From Pholiota molesta (lineage: Eukaryota; Basidiomycota; Agaricomycetes; Agaricales; Strophariaceae): a DNA stretch of 64,000 nucleotides. Of this stretch, positions 22,277 to 34,464 are shown piece by piece (positions within the stretch are counted from its first letter, which is position 1; each line of letters opens with the position of its first letter). Under the pieces are notes generated by a model that saw nothing but the letters and a program-made list of their open reading frames with translations, was not told the DNA's origin and did not search any database. A program made the position numbers and the translations under genes. Location of the stretch: assembly GCA_014925825.1 (NCBI GenBank), contig JACGCK010000027.1, positions 248,001 to 312,000 of the forward strand. Reading direction: 5' to 3'.

Positions 22277-23635
22277 ATGATGTGTTGCTCACCCAAATTC
22301 GATCCGGCGAGAGACTTGGCCGATCTTTCTGGGAAAGTCGTCATCGTCACTGGAGCCAAGTGAGCCGCCGAACCCTTGTATTGACCATAATACCTAACTT
22401 ATTTATCCTAGCACGGGCATTGGGTACTCGACTGTGAAACACCTGGCTCGCAAAGGCGCGAAAGTCTATCTCGGTGCTCGGTCTGAGGAAAGAGGCAAGG
22501 CTGCGGTCGCAAAGCTCCAGGAAGAAGGGATAGGTGCAGGAGAGGTCATCTATCTCCACGTCGACATCAGTACACCACTGTTGGCGCACCAAGCCGCTCA
22601 AGGATTCCTGGCGCTCGAAAGCAGACTCGATGTCTTGGGTTTGTCCCTAATTCCTCTTCAAACCGTTCGTTTCTGACCTATCAACAGTTAATAATGCTGC
22701 AGTGTGAGTTAGGATGTACAATCCCGAAAATCACGATCTTATGTTCTAAACTTGCATTAGAATTTGGGACGGCCATCAAGCCAATAAAACAGCAAAGGAT
22801 GGTACGCGATCTATTTGACTCGTGATTTGTTGAATTGTAATGGAAATATTCATGACGACTGACAGGCATTACTGAGATGATGATGACCAAGTGTGTTCTC
22901 CTTTTTGTCGTAATTTTTGAAACGGAAATAACGACTAGGATGCCAAAGTCACATCGGTACTTTCCAATTCACCAAGACACTCCTCCCAACACTCCTGAAG
23001 ACCGCAGAACAGCCTGGCTCTGATGTCCGAATCGTCACTGTACGTTGTATCGTTCTCGTCCATTACAGGCTGTCATAATATGCCAATATTTAGGTCGGTT
23101 CCGATGGCCACTGGCGCGCAGCTGCTGCCGCCGACCCCAACCTCAAGTTCACGTTGGATACGTTCAAAGATCACTACACAGGAGCCAGTGTGCCTTCCTT
23201 TGCGCGCTATGGTGAGTTGGGATTTTTTTGAACTACTATACAGTCTCTCATGCTCGTACTAGGCGTCTCGAAACTCGCTAACACGCTCTTCGCCAACACT
23301 CTCGCACGTCGCCTCTCTTCCGCCGGGATTATCTCTCTGTCCCTGCATCCCGGTCTCGTGAACACCTCCCTCGCCACTCGGTTCTCCTTCCCCCGTCTCA
23401 CGAACCTTCTCATGTCGGTGGTCGCCACCGAGCCGGACACTGGGGCATACACGTCCTGCTTTGCCGCGGCCTCGCCTATCGTCCGTAAGGAGGCAGAGAA
23501 GTACAATGGCACCTATCTGACCCCCCGCAGAAGATCACGGCGCCATCTGGCAATGCGCTGAACATTGCGCTTCAGGACCAGCTTTGGGAGACTACGGAGG
23601 AGTACTTGAAGGGGCAGGCCCTTGGACCGGATTGA
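22277..23635 (+). pseudogene. SDR-3, close paralogue of SDR-2 with C-terminal frameshift
   Basis: The exon layout is the same as in SDR-2. It starts MMCCSPKFDPARDLADLSGK, has VTGANTGIGYST, VNNAA, NHIGTFQFTKTLLP and active-site YGVSK. At the C6 run 23521-23526 it has one base fewer than SDR-2 needs, so the protein ends early (stop at 23561, ending RRRSRRHLAMR), losing the last ~35 residues of the paralogue. The original frame resumes downstream and would stop at 23635. The catalytic-serine segment also differs (VTVGSDGHW versus ITVSSEAHRR). It may be a decaying gene, a functional truncated enzyme or a homopolymer sequencing error; the core SDR motifs are intact. Confidence 0.8.
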
Positions 23636-23859
23636 TGGATTCTGTCGTCGATTCGCGATACCCTCTTCCGAATTCTGTGTATTTCTATGATTTTCTTTAT
23701 TTCACTTGCCTAACAGGTCATATCTGAATGAATTGAAAGTTTGCACGCGGTCTGTGGTTCGAATGGTAACGACATCGAACGAGAACCAAGTAATGGGTGG
23801 GCAATTTGAACTGCTAAACTTGTATTATGTTTCTGCATACCTGGATACATCATTGGACT

Positions 23860-24878
23860 TCACGTCGACAAAACTTCGCTGAATTTCGGAATCTCTGCGA
23901 CCTTGGCTTGGATGAGCTCTCCCCACTTGCCTTTCTGACAATCGCATATAGCATTCCCACACGCGTTTTTGAGAGCGGGCGTCTTGGTATTCTTGAGGTT
24001 GACTGTTAAATTGCGCAGCACCTCAAAAATCATATCGTTTAGTCCTTTGCAGTTGGCGTTGTTCGTGTTGAGCAGAAGGTTGTTAGCGAATTTTGGGATT
24101 TGGAGCCAACGTCCGTAATATTTCGTCTGGGGTAATTAGTTGGTAACAGTATCGAAGATGTTCTGACATGCTTCTCACCCATTGTACGGCTACTTTGGGA
24201 TCGGTCAAGCCCTTTAGAGTATCCTCAAGCGGATTCGAAAGAGATATAGTTCGATAAGCAGCCTCATCAGCCAGGTCATTATAGCCGTGATTTGCGGCGT
24301 GGTTCAGGACTTCAACCGGGTAGGATGCATATAACTCACTGTTAATTCAATGATAAGCCAGACTCGCTCGCAAAAGCATCTCAAAAAGAGAGTGATTCGA
24401 TGCAGTTGAAATCGATGACTTACTACCGCATACGCGTAACACACATGTTCATAAGCCCATAGACCACATATTTCTCCGCCGCTGTTGCAACTGCAAAGAA
24501 CAATTTTACCTCCATGTCCATCACGGACGGCTGATGAAACTGTTTGAGCTCGGATGGGGGGTGAATGAATTGGAACAGGACTTCCAACACATCCTCCGGT
24601 TCACTTAAAGTGACAACTGGCTGGTCCATGACCGTGGACTCGGGAGCAGAAAATCCGGCACTTGAAGCCGCAAAGTATCTGCTGAACAACTTGAATAGCA
24701 CACCATCAGACGATATAAAGGTCACGTCGGCATTGGGATCACAGACTTGATACTCGACTATGAGTTGCGAGGCTATCAAAGGAGGAAAGTGGACGAACGT
24801 ACATAACGTAGAGGTTTTTGCCTGAGCATTTGGAGGGCTCGCAGGCAATTTAGAAGAATCTGATATGGTCAAGGACAT
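23860..24878 (-). CDS. BTB/POZ domain protein, agaricomycete type
   Basis: ATG 24878 (MSLTISDSSKLPASP, in an ACCATG context) was chosen over an in-frame ATG at 25007, whose leader lacks protein character. After a short Ser/Pro leader comes the BTB core: DPNADVTFISSDGVLFKL, then FSRYFAASSAGF, PVVTLSEPEDVLEVLFQFIH and YVVYGLMNMCVTRM. Later exons give HAANHGYNDLADEAAY and, after an intron near 24150, QWTKYYGRWLQIP and CDCQKGKWGEL, ending FSEVLST. BTB folds mediate protein-protein contacts, often as adaptors to cullin-3 or as dimerisation domains; this family has no assigned partner. About 310 residues. Convergent with SDR-3. Confidence 0.85.
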
Positions 24879-25111
24879 GGTGGATGTCGATGAATGACCA
24901 GCAGCGGGTGTCGTGGGCGTAAAAAATTGCCTAATCTGGAAATGCGATTTTGTAAATATTGCACTATACTTAAATGACATCATAAATATTTCCATCGACA
25001 AGGACATGTCCCCTACTTGACATCAACGTTCGCTAGCCGCTACTGTGCAATATCTTGCCTGTGTGCAGAAGACTAGTTGAGTCGGTGTCCAGAGGACAGC
25101 TAGAATCACAC

Positions 25112-26888
25112 TCACTTCAAGACATGGCGGTACCGCGCGCGGCCCTCTTTGACGGCCTTCACCGCTGTTCCACAATCTTTCACTGGGAACATATAAAGTC
25201 AGGCGTAAAATTAAAAGAGGATACGTACTAAGCAACTTACTAGAGTGAATCTCAATCCAGGGCTTGACTTGCTTATCTGATGCGAGTTGTAGCATCTGGA
25301 GGACTTCCTTCCTGCTTCCCCTGAAAGCGTCATACGAGTCAGCAACGTTCCAGTGAATCTTAATCAGTGCACATACAATAAGCTGCCTCCGAAAGAAACA
25401 CCCCTTACCACAACATCTGCATAACCGTCAGTGTAAATTCCTCTGAGAGCATATTATACTTGTACGTACCGTGAGCCAGGACAGGGACCGCGTCGTCTGG
25501 CATGGCCACCATGATGAAGTGTCCACCCGGCCTGACTGTGCTGAGCAACTCTTTCAGGGTGATTCCGGAAGCGACATTTGCGGTGCACTTCGTACACGGT
25601 ACATAGGAAAGGGGTTAGCGTTAGGATATCTTTTGGGAGTGGGATCTGAACTCACGATGATGAGGTCCAATGAAGCTCGCAGAGGAACCTCGAAGCCGGG
25701 TTCACTGGTGACTACAAATTTCGTTGCGCCCAATTGAGCCGCATCGTCCTATATCGAAAAGGTTAGTGCTCCCTGGTATACGATTCGACTTTTTGATGAC
25801 ATACCTTCTTTTTGGAGGAATGAGAGAACGCGACGACTTCTTCACAACCAAGCGCTTTCGCGAATTGAAGAGCGTAATGCCTTTTGGCTGGTCAGACAAG
25901 TGGAAACAAACAAAAGGATACACGCACCCAAGTCCTCCGATTCCTACAATTCCAACGCGCTTTCCTGGGCTACAACACGATTAAAAGAGAACAACGAGTT
26001 CAGAAAGCATACTGGCGTACCCAGCGCCATTCCTGACAAGGGGGGAGAAGACAGTCAAACCGCCGCAGAACATAGACGACGCGTCCTCGAGCTTGAGGCC
26101 GTCGGGAATGGGATAAACGAAGAATTCATGCACACGAATGGCAGAGGCATATCCTCCTGTCGAGATGGTGCCGCTCTACATATGGGGAATAAGAAACATG
26201 TATGGGATGGAACAAGAGAAGCGCACCTCTTCATAGACGCTGTTGTAAGTGAAGGTTATCTTTGGGCAACTATGCAGTTTGTCAGCCGCGCCGCAAAAGT
26301 AAAATGTTACAGTGGATCTTGCTTACTATTGCTCATTGTCTGATGTGCACAGATGGCATTTCATGCAGGCGCAAACCTGGGCACTGGAAATTTTGAGATC
26401 GAAATCAAATTCAACACGACCTGACATAGCATTAAAAGGACGCACCCAACACCAACGCGATCGCCTACTTTGATGCTCGTAACCTTGGGTCCAACACGAA
26501 CGACATAACCAGCGATTTCATGTCCAGGAATCACCGGCTGACGTCAACTATCAACGGGAGTCGAGAACACGAAGTCGTCAGATGACGTACCAGATGGGGC
26601 TTTCCCCAACCACCCGTAACGGTATGGACCTACAAAAGCAGGTAAGCGATCTCACGGCGAGAAAGGAAAGGTCGAATAAAACATACATCGCTGCCGCACA
26701 CGCCGCAATATTCAATCTTGACGTCGACGTCGTAGTCGCCTTGGGGTTTGGGCTTGAAATCAATGAGGTCGAATTTGTCCCACTCGTTTGTGTCGTGAAC
26801 GCTGTAAATCCGACTTAAGCCATTCTGCCCATTTCGGATTGTTCAAAAATACCCACGCATAGCCTTTCCATTGGAGTTCGGTAGACAT
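25112..26888 (-). CDS. Zinc-dependent alcohol dehydrogenase (cinnamyl/ADH6-7 type)
   Basis: ATG 26888 ([11 protein letters not shown]). Splicing with a GTGGGT donor gives [15 protein letters not shown]. Motifs follow in order: [17 protein letters not shown] (catalytic-zinc Cys), the GHE-type zinc site, the structural zinc Cys cluster [14 protein letters not shown] (near 26360-26400), [18 protein letters not shown], a glycine-rich NADP-binding segment [12 protein letters not shown] (near 25950), [35 protein letters not shown] and the end RYRHVLK. These fit the NADP-dependent medium-chain ADH family of yeast Adh6/Adh7 and plant CAD, which reduces aromatic and branched aldehydes. The gene has at least seven short introns. 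All key zinc ligands appear present. Symbol withheld because the substrate is unknown. Confidence 0.9.
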
Positions 26889-28479
26889 TTTGGTTAATAT
26901 GATATAATCAAGGTGGTGGAGGGGGAGGGTAGCGAGAGTTGGTAAGTATATGGAAGTGGAAGTTATTGGGTCGAGTTGCTTATATGTATCGTATCCACCG
27001 AAAATTTTCTATGCGTCTCGATAAGCTTCGATAAGCAGGGGTCGATCCCTCATGCTCTCTCGCCGCGCGGCATGGCTATGATGAATAATGTATCATTATG
27101 CAGCGCAATAGAAATTGATGACTATACAGCAAAGAGGAGAAAAGCCGGCTGCCGCATGTAACCGGTGCCCAGGACCCGTCGATCCACCCGTCGAATCAGC
27201 CATTTGGAGTGGCGCCAGATATGTTGAAGGTTATTTGGCAAGTCGCGCAATAGATTTTGGGCCTGTCAAGTATCCTTTTCTTTGCTGCATTGCATCGAGG
27301 ATACGTTGCTAACCCAAATCGTGAATGGCGGGCAAGTCGGGCGCTACGGTACCTAAACTTTGCATTCGGATTCTTCTGAATTTGGCTTGAAGGTAGATCG
27401 ATTGTCATCTATTATTTGGTCTGTTTTGAGAGACTAGCTTGAAGGGCCTATGCACCGCAGCGGACTTCGGAAGGCGATCGATGGCGAAGGAGTTCGGGGC
27501 CCGGGCGATAGGGCCGGATCTCTGATCTCTCCTCATCCCACCACTGACCACGCAGGAGGTGGACTACATAGATAAAAGCTATTCGTTCTTTACCACAGAA
27601 TCCTCGTATCCTGTATGTAACCACGAACAGTCGAGTAAGTAAGCTTTTTTTTCTGCTTATCAGCAGGGTATTGAGCTGACCGAGTATACGCTCCGGAGTC
27701 TGATTATCAATTACCCAGCGAACGTGCTCCGCATGGCGACTTTGAAAAACTCTTTGTCATCGTGGCCTAAATATTACTCCGCGAGAGCTTACCAGTCCTT
27801 GAGAGACAGTAGACAAGTATATGGTACACACGAAGTACACATGGCTTAAACATGGCTTAAACATGACGGGGAAGAGTGAACTTGAGTCGATTCGAACGAT
27901 GAAAAATATTTGTGGCATTCCGGCCCGGCGGGAGAAAGAAAAGGAATGTGATCTTCTATTTTTGGAAATTTAGCGCCCTTGGCAAGATCAAAACAACGCG
28001 GCAACGCCGACTCAATACAGCTCAGTGCCAAGTTATTCACTCATGAAAGACCAATTCTTGTAACAAGAACACATTTATTGGTTCGATAAAGATCATTTGC
28101 AAACACAGCTATGGAGAGCAATACTAATTGATACAGTAGATACTAGGTAGATTGTCACGTTTCAAGAACGAGCGATGTGGTGGTAGTATAATGATACAGA
28201 AAGATGGTTTGAATAGGAGCCAAATTATGTGCAAAGAACGGATGTGATGATGGAGAGCGAGATAAGTTAGGGAAGAAGAAGAAAGAGAAAGAGACAGAGC
28301 GCAATGTGATAGTAGTAATGCATGTCTAGATGTGATGTGTTGCACGACAGAGAACAAAAAAGGAGAGAAAAAAAAGATCCAGAAGAGCAAGAATTAAACG
28401 AAGGTCGGGTATGACATTTTGAGAGTTAATAATTTTCATGACGATAGTCCGAGCCAGGAAGAACAAAGAGAGAGGCGGT
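26889..28479. other. Intergenic, no gene seen
   Basis: It contains the promoter of the minus-strand alcohol dehydrogenase and the 3' flank of the Ser-rich gene. Small features are a CTTCGATAAGC/TCGATAAGC repeat near 27018 and a tandem ATGGCTTAAAC pair near 27840-27865. Purine-rich sequence at 28260-28400 is probably the 3' UTR of the next gene. No coherent open frame. Confidence 0.5.
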
Positions 28480-30548
28480 CTACGCCGCACTGCGCAAGAA
28501 CATCTCCACAGGGATTGGCTTCCTCCTCAATCCACTGCTGGAAGTGCTCGACGCGCTCTCCTCGCTCCCAGCATCGCTGACAGTCGCACAACTCCCCCTC
28601 CTCCTCACGCCCACCGGCGCCCCGAACCCAAGCACCGGCGAGTCCGAGCCACCACGCGCGTGCCCGCGCTGCGGCGACGCCGACGCCTGGCGAACCGGCG
28701 ACCCCGACCCCGCGCTGCCCATGGCGGCAGCGAACCCGCGGCCCGCCTTCCGCGGCGACATCAGGCCGCCGAAGGGGGACGTGGGCGTCTGCGGGACGGC
28801 GCTGCTGGCCTTCTTGTTGGACTGGGAGGAGCCCCGTTTCGACGAGGTCTGCCCGCCGAAGTAGAGGCGCAGCTTGGAGGAGGCGCCGCGGCGCTCGTGC
28901 TCCTCGCGCACGGAGGCCAGGGTGGAGGTGCTCCACTTTGACTTGAGGGCGTGTTCTTCCATGTAGACGTGGTTCTTGGTTCCGGCAGAGGCAGGTGGCG
29001 ACCCAGAGGCAGAGGAGTGGTAGTAGGAGAGCGAAGGCGAAGGTGGGAAGAAAGGTGAGTCGGCGGTGGGGGAAAAGAGGTCGGTAACTGCTTCTTGGCG
29101 TTGTGGAGATGAAATTTGCGGTTGAGGGGCAGGTTGTTGTGGAGAAACTTGGTCTTCGTCATCGAAGACAAATTCCAGGTCATTCTCGTTGTCCAACGCC
29201 TTGAACTCCGCCTCGAGATCGATATCAAAAGGCGTGGTTGGCAATGAGAGGGGAAGCATCATCCCACCGTCCAAGTCAAATGTCACGTCCTGCGCCGCGA
29301 AAGCGTCAAAGGAGGGTTGCGAATACGCACTGCCGGAGCTTTCAGAACGCACATCGCCCAGATCGACCTCGTAGATGGAGAACGAAAACGCCGACGACGA
29401 CTCGTCGACGTCCGACTCGAAGATGAAATCTGCAGGAATGCTTGATCTTGGAAGGGGACGGTGGGCCACTGGAGGCAGTGTTTTGGCGGAGATCATAGGG
29501 AAGTCGACGATACTTTGCGTGGAAGAAATGGATGCAGGGCGGGCTGAGGCGATAGGGGGAGGCGGGGGAGGGTAGTTGGGAATGACGCTGCGCCTCCTTG
29601 CTCGCTTGCAGGCGAGAGCAGGGTCGACCTGTCCGCTGAAACGCGAAGGGGCGGGCGGAAGGGCCTTGGAGAGGCGCTGCTTCGAAGATGGCGTTGGAGA
29701 TATAGAAATGATAGAGTCAGGCCTGGTAGTATTTTGATGCGGGAATAAAGGGGGCAGAGGGGAACGAAGAGTGATGGTCTTGGAGAATTCGCGAGAGTAC
29801 CACTCCGAATCAGAGTCAGAGTCGGAATCATATGCTGCTGGCGTAGAATGGTTTTCTTTCACGGGTTGTTCAATGGCGATAATTTCGCGGAACGGAGAAG
29901 AGGAGCTTTGGCTGTGTTTCATGATGACCAGGGGTTGGATTTCGACATGATATGGGTTTATGAATGACGATTCGTCGTCGGAAGTAGACGGTGTCAGAGG
30001 CATCGCTCCTGTTCGCGAGCGTGGGCTCGAAGAGAGTGAAGACGTGGGTGAGCCAGGGTCAAAGAAACCGAGGGGACTTGGAGGAGCAGGAAATTTGGTT
30101 GCTACATCCTCGAAGGCAAGTTTGAAGGAATCAGGGGAAACTTCGCGTGAAGGTGGCTTTGGGGCTGCCCGGGGCGAAGTGAGAAGGTTGTCATGTAGTG
30201 GCGAAAGGTCATTGGGGTCATGCAACAGGATGTGACGCGCTATTCTGATGTCGGACATGTTGGCTTGCCTTCTCCTGGCTTTCAGACCTAATGTTCTGCT
30301 TGTGCTTGCTTGACAAGGAGGCATGGGTGAAGGGGACCGTGAAGACAGGCGCGATTCGTCCTCTTCGAGAATGATGTTGAGAGATTTCCCTCCCAATGAA
30401 TCGGAATATGATAAGTCTGCTATTCTTCGTGCGCGCGCAGTGCGTCCTTGCCGTTTGATAATGGTATCTCGTGAAAACACTAGAGAAAGATCAGGTTTCA
30501 ATGAGAGGAATATTTGAATTCTTTTGAACACTTACAACTCGAAGTCAT
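28480..30548 (-). CDS. Large Ser/Pro-rich disordered protein, function unknown
   Basis: Exon 1 is only 13 bp (30548-30536, MTSS) and an intron leads to a single 2,000-bp exon (30479-28480); together they give 670 residues in frame. The sequence is dominated by Ser, Pro, Asp and Glu with short conserved-looking pieces: RRIADLSYSDSLGGKSLNII near the start, an acidic middle (SDSDSDSEW) and a basic Gly/Ser C-terminus ending LRRKPIPVEMFL. No catalytic domain, signal peptide or membrane segment is seen. Many SP and SPxR sites would suit kinase targets. A TTAAATA-like TATA element lies about 130 bp upstream. Codon use is strongly GC-rich at the 3' end (28500-28900). It may be a regulatory or cell-polarity scaffold, but nothing in the sequence proves this. 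Confidence 0.8.
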
Positions 30549-32032
30549 GATTGATGTTCGTTGCTAGTTCGTTGATCAGTGTAATAAAGTCTATGGAGTT
30601 CTGGTGGAGAGTAAAGAGGACAGACGTAACCAGGAGTCGAAAACAGACAGGGAGATTCAGAGCGCACATCCTTGTATTTAAGAGAGTACAAGGACCGCAT
30701 TGTGCGATTGTTCAACAACGAACAAAGGATTGATGGCTACTGTACACCTGCCTTTTTCGGATTGCCGAGCGGAGTTTGAATTCCTAACCGCACTGTTCGA
30801 CGCGCATTGTTCACCTTGATAAATCACACATTAAGCTGAGTCTCTGACGCTGGTAAAGAGCACATGTAACTAACACTGTGCGACATGTTTGTCAGCTAGC
30901 TAACATATCTCACTTTTTATTTTCCAAATTTATTCACGCAGTTCAACATTTTCACAAAATTTCGAATTATACAACAAGACGTCCAAAAGGCGTCTGTACA
31001 CACTTGCGAATTGCTTAGGAACATTGAAAATCGCAACTCGCAAGGTCCGATATTTGATCTGACAATATGTATGCATAAGATTCTCATGAAGCATAGCCAG
31101 CAAGATGCCAGTGTGCCCTGGGCTAGCCTCAATCATAATGTCGTAGTCTTAGATTCCTAAGTCCTTGTCGATCTCTTCCCCGACATGGTGGTTCTTGGCG
31201 GTTCCTATTGATCGTAGTACTAGTACTTCCCATTGTTCACACATTATCCAACCATAAATTGGTTTGAAAGTCAACGTGTTACCTCGCCTCGCACTTAAAA
31301 CCAACTCGCGACGGCGCGCGTATTTGCTGCACCTTTGTTCGATGCCGTCGGCAAAATCAACAAAGCCAAGCACTAGGCTGCTTGACATCAAATTAAACAT
31401 TCAAATATTCAGCTACTTACAACCTCCATAAAACACATTCATACGATGTGGACTGCCCTCCATTCTGGCGAAAAATTGTAAGGAGGAAAAGCTTCAAGAA
31501 GGCCTCTCTTGAGGCATCTATTTGCACGCCCTCAGAAGCCAAACAACCCGTGGGATATAATAGGTGTCACGTGTTAAGTTCGCGCCGCGTCGTCTCGCGT
31601 ACAGTACGCGCGTGGTGTCTATACATGGTGCTTAGATTGCCTGTTGGGGTAATTATCTCGGGTATAGAAAGTGTCACAGATCCAGAGTGCCTGCGTACTT
31701 TATTTTCTCCAAGAAATCAAGGTTAGACCACTCCGACTTTAACTTCCGAATATTGCATTTCAGGCTTCACAATTGGACTTGAATTGGACTGACAATTTCT
31801 CTGATGCATGATCGTGCAGTCTATACCACAAATAAGTTACCGAGGTTTTCTCTCTGGATTGGGACAGCGCTAGTCGCGTGAGTAAGCTTCCAATGAATTT
31901 TACCAAGCTACAAGAAGATAAATGTAGATTGTAAGGAAGCGATCAGAGTATATACCGCAAAGCTACAATATACGAATATTGCAAGAAATACATAGTACTT
32001 TCTGTAATAAGTCGAAAGTTCACAAGATCGGC
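30549..32032. other. Intergenic, no gene seen
   Basis: It holds the promoter of the Ser-rich gene on its left side and the 3' flank of aspartic protease A on its right. Minus-strand open pieces at 30917-31136 and 31149-31400 lack splice partners and protein-like character. No repeat found by eye. Confidence 0.45.
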
Positions 32033-33791
32033 TCAGTTGGTGGTGGCATCTGTAAAGGAAGTGGTAGCCAAACCAACACGCCCGTTCGCGGTGTCATAGA
32101 CAGAATAGAACCGCTCAAGGAAAGTCAAGCCCGCAATAAAATCGAGTCCTGCACCACTATTCGAGCCAGCATCGCCCACAACAAGATAGATACTGGACGC
32201 ACTACCCCCAATATTTGTATTGAGCGACCGAGGCCAGATTTGCGCATTGGGGGTCAATTCAAAGGTTTTCTAAATGCGAGGCAAATGAATGAGATTTCGA
32301 CCATAAAACTGAGAGTATATCACTTACCCCTCCAGAGATAAAGTATAAGCTCGAAAGGCTGCTGTACTGAGCAGAAGTAACTCGGAGCAACCCCGTAGTA
32401 CTATCAGAAACAGCGCCGGTGGCAGACTCGTATTTCTTAAAGGCATCTGAGGCTATCAGAATAAGGGTTGTTCCTTGGGAAAATTTTGTTCAATGTGTAT
32501 GTTATTTGACAGCTAGATATAGCTTACCGGTATCAACAATACCGGCGGTACTCGACAAAATTGTTTTGGACTTTCCGTAGCGGATGGACGAATCGATGCC
32601 CCAGTATCCGCTTGCAGGAAAGGTAGTTGTCAAAGGCCTATTAAGGAGCGACTTTAGAAGTGAATCCAAACTACATGAAGACACTTACATGTAAGCTATA
32701 GATCCGGTGAATTTAGAGCTATCAGTTCCGCCTAGTATGCATATCGTTGTGATCGGTTAGCTATTCCATATATTCTTTCAATTGTCGCAAGAAATTTACC
32801 CCAGGTAATCTCTCCGTTGATAACTTCATTGACGGTAGTAGGCTCAAAAGAGATACCGATGGTATGGGCATTGATTAGACCATGTGAGTAAAGTGTGTCT
32901 GTAACGGTTGGAATGGACGATTCGGATCCAGGCGACAGTGTTCCAACAGTGAGTTCGACAGGACCGAGGCTATCATTGAGAGAGGATCAATAAAAATGCC
33001 CAGTAGCCCGAGGATTTAACTAATACCCAAGAATGCCATCGACACCGGTAAAGCCAGAGCTCTTCGAAGCAACTCCAATGGACTGTTTCACAGCAACGAG
33101 GTTGGAGGTCAAGGTAACAGAATCGGTATACTCAATGCCTATGAGTAAGAGGCTACTTTAACGAAATTGAACTCCAAGCCAGTATTGTATTACGTACCAG
33201 AAAAAGAACCTGATCCATAAGTCACCGACTGTGATAATGTATCGTAGGTGTACGACTTCAATAAGATTAGAACGTCTAAAATCAGTTTGACTTACCACAG
33301 AATTTGATGTTTTAGCGCTGGTACTCGTCTTGGTGTAGCTCGTATCAGCTCCAACCCAGGTATTTGAGCTATTGTTATCATAAAACAACTTAGATTAATT
33401 ACAAGGGGAAGAAGTGGGTATAGGCGAGCAATGAGCGACTGACCTTCCCGTATCAACGACGAGCGAATCTGCGTTTATTAGAGGTCAGATCAACACCCTA
33501 TATCATGATTTACTACTCACACGTAGTAGCTGGACTACCGACACCAATGGAGGCAGTGTACTGCACTGCCTGGTTTGTAACCGGCTCGTTGACAATGGAG
33601 CGAGTGTCGAAACACCCTTTAGTTCTGAAATGCCTGGCTCTCGCCTGATCGTGGCGAACGAGGTTGTGAATGCTTGAGAGGTTGAGATGTCGAGAAATAG
33701 GCAAGGTTACTGGGGATCGATTAACTACCACTGGATTGGCTGCGACGGAAAGGACAAGAAGAAAACAGGGGATGGCAATGGCAAACGACAT
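32033..33791 (-). CDS. Secreted aspartic protease A (pepsin family A1, polyporopepsin-like)
   Basis: ATG 33791 starts a signal peptide (MSFAIAIPCFLLVLSVAANP) followed by a propeptide with LPISRHLNLSSIHNLVRHDQ. The mature enzyme has QYTASIGVGSPAT, the first catalytic motif VDTGSSNTWVGA (split by an intron near 33441), the flap YGSGSFSG, GVDGILG, and the second catalytic motif AGIVDTGTTLILIASDA (split near 32530). It ends GLTFLERFYSVYDTANGR and ATTSFTDATTN. There are many short introns. Both catalytic aspartates are present, so an active acid endopeptidase is likely, acting outside the cell in protein breakdown. Its neighbour at 34465-36209 is a tandem paralogue with the same intron pattern. 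Confidence 0.9.
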
Positions 33792-34464
33792 GTTGCTAGT
33801 GCGCTTGCCTCGAAGCGTCGAGGAACAAGTAGGGGATATTGTACCTGCTGGACGTTGTTCTTCTTATACGATAGCCTTACCATTCTTTGCACGTTATTCG
33901 GATAGTCTACACTTCTGTGATCAATCATCGTAATATAACTTCCATCTTGGGATAGCTGCAAGTTAGCTGTTGTGCTGAAGGATCTATAATTAGCGAAGTC
34001 AGTCTATAGCTGGCTATAGTCTGCTAAGAGAATCAACTGGGTCGTATGGACAATGATACATCTTCTCTGCATCGATGATCAGCCGTTGCTTCATCACTGT
34101 AGCAAAGGTATCATGGAAGCCTCTATTGACGAGATTAAATGAGAGTTCCTTCCTATCCGTGCTTGCCATGCCATTTTAATCCTTTCGGATGGTTCCTATG
34201 CGTGAAAGTAATCCAGCAAAGCATGTGCAGATCCCAAGGTGTGAGGAAGCAGATTATATAGAGTTAATACAAGCAAGCCTTCGGATAAGAGCAATCAATA
34301 TTGAGAGCTTAGGATCCCTCTCCTAAATACCCTCGAGTGATCATTGAGTATGAGCATCTGAACAACTGAGGAACCCGTGCAATCCACGTCGAGAAACCAA
34401 CTTGATAAATTGTCCATATACGCCTGAAATAGAATTTCGAATGAAGTTTTTGGTCCTCTACATA
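33792..34464. promoter_or_regulatory. Promoter region of aspartic protease A / 3' flank of B
   Basis: A 673-bp gap between the two tandem minus-strand protease genes. A TATAAG-like element (minus strand, near 33866-33871) lies about 75 bp before the A start and could act as its TATA box. Nothing else is recognisable. Confidence 0.4.

Noticed and set aside
23745..23775. GGTTCGAAT-like tRNA B-box near 23757
   Set aside because: No matching A-box, acceptor stem or cloverleaf around it. Other GGTTCGA matches (28080, 54776, 61660) also fail.
28436..28941. Long open frames on both strands over the 3' part of the Ser-rich gene
   Set aside because: Shadows of the real minus-strand frame caused by high GC content; the Ser-rich protein's frame is longer and continuous with its upstream exon.
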